A stretch of 64,000 nucleotides of DNA from Absidia repens (lineage: Eukaryota; Mucoromycota; Mucoromycetes; Mucorales; Cunninghamellaceae): assembly GCA_002105175.1 (NCBI GenBank), contig MCGE01000058.1:47886-111885 (forward strand), read 5' to 3'. A program made the translations under genes and the position numbers. Of the stretch, positions 60,241 through 64,000 are shown one piece after another. The notes beneath the pieces were generated by a model. That model was given only the letters and a program-made list of their open reading frames with translations, had not been told where the DNA came from and did not search any database. Positions within the stretch are counted from its first letter, which is position 1. Every line of letters begins with the position of its first letter.

Positions 60241-60879
60241 CCCCCACTGAAGGCGACAGGACGAACTCGTCTAGTATCAACACTATTGATTTTTCAACAC
60301 ACACACAAAATATTGAATCGAAAAGTGCTGATCATGACGATTATGCGTCAAGGACAGCATTAATATTTGATAGAAGAAATAAGAAGACGTTTTAAAATAA
60401 GTGATATAATAGATACGGTTTTTATTGATTGAATAAAATGATGAAAAAAAAAGGCTGTGATATTTGGGACTGTGGATGTGATTGAAGAACGGTAATTTGA
60501 GGCTATGGGTGTAACTAGGTAAATTGGTCGTCTATAGATATTTTTATATGTTTGAAGAGTGGATACTTGAGGCGGTGGATTCAACTTGTATAGGAATGAC
60601 AAGTGTGTAGTGTGGGAATGAAAAATGGCGAAGGCTCTGATCTCATCCTGTGATGAATACGAGACTGAATAAAGTAACTTTATTATATAAAAATAATAAT
60701 GAGGAAGATGTCAGAAAAACCCAGTGGGTAGAAAAACCTTGCTCTTCAAAAAAAAAAAAAAAAAAAAAGTAAAACTGAGAATACAAAGTCTAATTTCAGT
60801 ACCAATAAACGCTCTGGCGCTCCGCTGGAGCTTTTGGAAATCTTTCGATTTACTGGGTGTCACAGTTTTTGGTTAAAGT

Positions 60880-61092
60880 GTGGGCTTCGATGGGATAGGA
60901 TTAAAGCCTCCGCCATTTCGCACTTTGGTGGGTAGCCCCGTGGGGCCCAAGCTCAGCGCGTCGTCAATGGTTTTTTTTTTTCCGTGCTAAAAAAAAAACA
61001 AAAAAAAAAAGGGATTAGGGCCTCCGCCATTTCGCACTATGGTGGGCAGCCCCTTGGTGCCCAACCGTCGTGCTCAGCGCGTCGTCATCGGG
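60880..61092 (+). repeat. GC-rich direct repeat, two units
   Basis: CCTCCGCCATTTCGCACT followed by TGGTGGG(T/C)AGCCCC and then CTCAGCGCGTCGTCA occurs at 60907-60967 and again at 61021-61087, separated by a poly-T/poly-A stretch. A decayed third unit (GATTTGGCACTGTGGGTGGG) lies near 61934, and the CAGCGCGTCGTC word also occurs near 50263. No coding potential was seen. Confidence 0.7.
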
Positions 61093-61249
61093 TTTTTTGT
61101 GTGCTGAAATAATAGCTTACTTGAAATGCGTCGGAGAGATTAGAGTTTGATTATGTAGGGGTTGCAACTGCCTACCCACTGGAAGATAAAATGAATTATG
61201 CACTATGGTAATTATGGCGATTGCCCCTTCCCTGATTTTTTGACATAAA

Positions 61250-61590
61250 AAAAAAAAGGCTGGTTGATTCAGGTTCCGCATTTTGCTTTCTATTTTTTTT
61301 ACCCCCATTTTTTTTTCCTCTCTTTTTTTTTCTTTTTTATTTTTTTCCTTCATGATAGTCTGAAGGATTTGATGGCAAGGCTCATTGGGGGTACTGGTGA
61401 TCTAGGATTAATGTTAGAACTTGAATTAGGGGCGTTTTAAAAAACGCAAAACAAACATCATGGGGAAACGCTTTCATTTTGGATGTAGCATTTGGGAACG
61501 TCAGTAGATTAGCATCATGGAATCGTCATTAGTTTAGTAATAGTTTGTCATCGTTTGTATCTACGTTTGAATAAATACGTTCTTTTTTTT
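61250..61590 (+). repeat. Dispersed repeat family copy J (plus), divergent sub-family
   Basis: GATTCAGGTTCCGCATTTTG (61267) may be the altered end motif. Then follow a T/C tract, GGATTAATGTTAGAACTTGA, the altered arm GGGGCGTTTT (61429), AACAAACATCATGGGGAAAC (61450), GCTTTCATTTTGGATG, GTATCTACGTTTGAATAAAT (61556) and TTTCTCTG. It lacks most sub-repeats. Confidence 0.7.
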
Positions 61591-62007
61591 TAATTAGTTT
61601 CTCTGTTGTACGTTTACGTGATGAACTTCATCGAATGTGTATTACATATGCATAGAAAAAAAAAAGTGTGTCTACAGTATATATATATATATATATGAAA
61701 AAGGAACGGATTGGGTATTATGGAGACTGATTCCACCAACTCTATAAGTTTGTACGTAGAAAAGAAAACAGTGAGGCATTCGTGTAAAAAAACAGCTATT
61801 ACAGTGTATTTTGTTGTGGTGGGATATATCAAAGAGCAAAGTTGAGAATACTGTAGTATTAATTATGTAGCTACTGGGTGGCAGGGCATTTCTGAAGTGT
61901 GGGTTTTGATGGGATAGGATGGAAGACTCTGTGATTTGGCACTGTGGGTGGGCAGTGATTGAGAAAAAAAATGATGGACGGCTCCTATGGTGGGCAGAGC
62001 GTAGGGC

Positions 62008-62250
62008 TCTTAATTTGGTCCCGTCCCGATTATGGTATTGAGAAAAAGTCCTCAATACCTGGTACCGATCAGTACCAATACCTATTAATGGTATTGTCTC
62101 GCTAAGGTTTTGGTATTTTTAATCCCGCTAAGAGGTATTGATCAATACCAATACCTACTGATGGTACCATCCCGGTAAGGAATTGGTATTGCTAATCCCG
62201 CTAACATGGTATTTTTCAATACCAATACTCCTCATTTAGGTATTGTTAAG
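62008..62250. mobile_element. hAT-like MITE candidate built of GGTATTG palindromes
   Basis: The left end TAGGGCTCTTAATTTGGTCC (62008) and the right end, read on the minus strand, AGGACTCTTAACAATACC (62245) resemble the short inverted ends of hAT elements (TAGGG.TCT..). The interior is two to three degenerate units containing CAATACCAATACCTA, GGTATTGATCAATACC-type palindromes and TAATCCCGCTAA. No 8-base target duplication was evident by eye and no transposase is present, so this would be a non-autonomous element. Confidence 0.45.
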
Positions 62251-63235
62251 AGTCCTCCTGATGATGGACATTCGTTTACATAGCTTTGTTATTCCTCCTG
62301 CGCGTAGCTTACTTGAAACAATCCCCTCTTTATATTTTAGACTGTTATATTTTTTTTTACATACTCGAAATAAATTAGACATTATTATTTATACAGTATT
62401 GTTATATTATTAAATGGAATAAGTCTTGTTATCAAGTTTTGTGAAACTTTTGGATCATTCTTTATTTCTATTCAAATGTATTGTCTTATTTATACTGATG
62501 TGATGGTATGTGGGCATGTAAAATTAGGGGTGACGAATATGATAGGAATTCGTGTAGTGGGCATTCGGGATCTGAATTACGTATTATTGAGTGATCGCAT
62601 GTGCATGAACGAAGGTATAGGGATAAGTGTAGGGTTAAATATGAATGTATATATATGAAAAGATGTATAGTAGATGGAATGATAGGTGAATGTGTTGGTA
62701 TACAACATTAACCACATCCCTAATAAAATGATGATTGATTCACATCAAATAAAAGTAATCAATATTTTCATTTTATTTTCGACTTTCTATTTTTTTTATT
62801 TCATAACAGAATAACCATTAACCCGAGTTACTTTCTACCAAAAAACCTAACAGTATATATCCTGTTTTACCACTAATCCATGCATATATTTAACTATCTT
62901 GTGAAATGGCAATCTATATCATTTTATTAAAAAGAACAACAGTTAAAAATCAATTACTAAAATTAGAAATACCATTCAGGCCTTTAATTTCCGTCCATTA
63001 AAATCTTCTAATATTGTTAGTCCATGCAAGAACGTGTACCAAACAAATATAATCATCTACTTCACTACATCGAAGATACCTCTAATAAGTTTGATAAATA
63101 TTTAAACATTCCAAGAAATGCAAGATTTACAATCACAAACTTAATGAAATTATAGTCAAGCCAAAACGAAGGAAGGAACAGCGAAAACTAAAATGGCCAT
63201 TACACAGGTTTCGGAGCTTAAATCGGGTTAAAATT
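62251..63235. other. Intergenic region, nothing recognised
   Basis: AT-rich; the frame at 62476-62658 has no supporting feature. Confidence 0.55.
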
Positions 63236-63325
63236 TTGGACTCCGCTCGCGCTGCCCTCTGGCTCCTTGGGGCAAAAGCGCGGCGTAGCCGCGCCTCTCC
63301 CGGCGCTCTTTAGCGGATTTCCATG
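63236..63325. repeat. GC-rich island with a perfect 7-base-pair hairpin
   Basis: A sharp GC-rich patch in AT-rich DNA. GCGCGGC at about 63280 is followed after GTA by GCCGCGC, a perfect palindrome; CCGCTCGCGCTGCC precedes it and CCCGGCGCTC follows. It is probably a repeat relic; its function is unknown. Confidence 0.55.
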
Positions 63326-63795
63326 TTTTTTTAGCGGTATGGCGGGGTATTTCTGTGTGTGTATGGGGATATTGGATGGGGGAGAAAAAAAAATGGTATG
63401 AGTAGAAGGAGTATGTGACTAGAAAGCGGATCCAAGCAAACGTGGATGTCCAAGTATGTGTGTGGTTGAATGGTGGGCAATAATGTAGAGGCGGTTATTA
63501 TGGCTGTAGGCTTTAGCTGTGAGCTTATAGGCGTAAACTTTAGAGCATTGTGCAATTAATTGTATGAGAGATGGATGGTTGGTTTGGTGGCAAAAAATGA
63601 TTGTATAATATTTCTAAAGATGCATGGAAAATTTGAAGTTGAACGGTTTCGTAGTTCGTTTTATATAAATCGAAGAAGAGTATATTGCAGGTTAATTGGA
63701 TTTTGCAGGCTGTAAAGCCAGATGGGTGTGAATTCAACCGCCGCCGCCGGCAGCCTGGATTGTTGATCGAGAAAAAAAAAATGCGAGCGCACATC

Positions 63796-63832
<37 letters not shown>

Positions 63833-63904
63833 CAAGTCAACGGGAATGAGCCAACATCTGTTCACTGTTTTTGGCTCATTGTGGACCTGGTGTTTTGGCT
63901 TTCT

Positions 63905-64000
63905 GTTTAGAAATAGTTTAGAAGGGTTTTGAAAAGGGATTTCAAGAGACATGGGGAAACCCTTTCATTTTGATTGGTAGAATCTTGGGGAAATGTCTTG
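63905..64000 (+). repeat. Dispersed repeat family copy K (plus), cut by the window edge
   Basis: AGTTTAGAAGGGTTTTGAAA (63915), GGGATTTCAAGAGACATGGG and AAACCCTTTCATTTTGATTG (63957) reproduce the core including both hairpin arms. A 32-base A run lies upstream at 63799-63830, so the pyrimidine-tract part is replaced or rearranged here. The right side is outside the window. Confidence 0.75.

Noticed and set aside
1..64000. tRNA, rRNA, snRNA genes and CRISPR arrays
   Set aside because: No tRNA-like cloverleaf with both A and B boxes, no rRNA words and no regularly spaced short repeats were found by eye; a covariance-model scan was not possible.

Overview
The window looks like nuclear DNA from a filamentous fungus, most likely a Mucoromycota (Mucorales-type) species. 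The evidence is AT-rich intergenic DNA with very long poly-T/poly-A runs, many short GT..AG introns (mostly 50-100 bases), poly-Gln and poly-Ser tracts in regulators, and a gene set that fits this group: a WC-2-like PAS/GATA factor, a two-finger GATA factor, several bHLH proteins and a GPI-anchored surface protein. No plastid, viral or bacterial operon features were seen. The lineage is inferred from style and gene content, not from a database match.

Layout. 1-5 kb: the 5' part of a HEATR6-like gene (minus) divergent from an FBXO9-type F-box gene (plus), whose 3' UTR holds a TTAGTA hexanucleotide array. 6-9.4 kb: a small hot-dog/DUF4442 thioesterase-like gene and an unrecognised 574-residue protein with an N-terminal cysteine cluster. 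11.8-15.8 kb: a two-finger GATA factor and a bHLH gene with an apparent 1-base frameshift. 17-19.5 kb: a large inverted-repeat element. 20-21.4 kb: a His-rich, predicted GPI-anchored protein (minus). 21.5-27.4 kb: gene-poor. 27.4-31.9 kb: a two-finger C2H2 factor and a Max-like bHLH gene. 33.9-34.8 kb: ribosomal protein eL14. 35.4-37.5 kb: a second inverted-repeat element. 37.8-39.6 kb: the WC-2-like gene (minus). 43.4-50 kb: RNA polymerase I second-largest subunit, then GPI mannosyltransferase 4 (SMP3/PIGZ type). 52-58 kb: a run of four minus-strand genes (multi-pass membrane protein, branched-chain aminotransferase, four-TM protein, TAF11). 58-64 kb: gene-poor, with coding-like remnants, GC-rich repeats and a MITE-like element.

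The genes do not form one pathway. They mix housekeeping functions (Pol I, ribosome, TFIID, branched-chain amino acids, GPI anchor synthesis) with an unusual density of sequence-specific regulators: five in about 28 kb. One link worth noting is that the window encodes both a GPI-anchor biosynthetic enzyme and a likely GPI-anchored product.

The most striking unexplained signal is a dispersed non-coding repeat family. I count eleven copies on both strands. It has a conserved end motif, a pyrimidine tract, a conserved core that can form a hairpin, an AATAAA site and degenerate internal sub-repeats of about 100 bases. Twice a plus copy is followed by a minus copy, making foldback-like elements of 2.1-2.5 kb. 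I do not recognise it as a described family. All splice models were made by eye from GT/AG sites and frame continuity.
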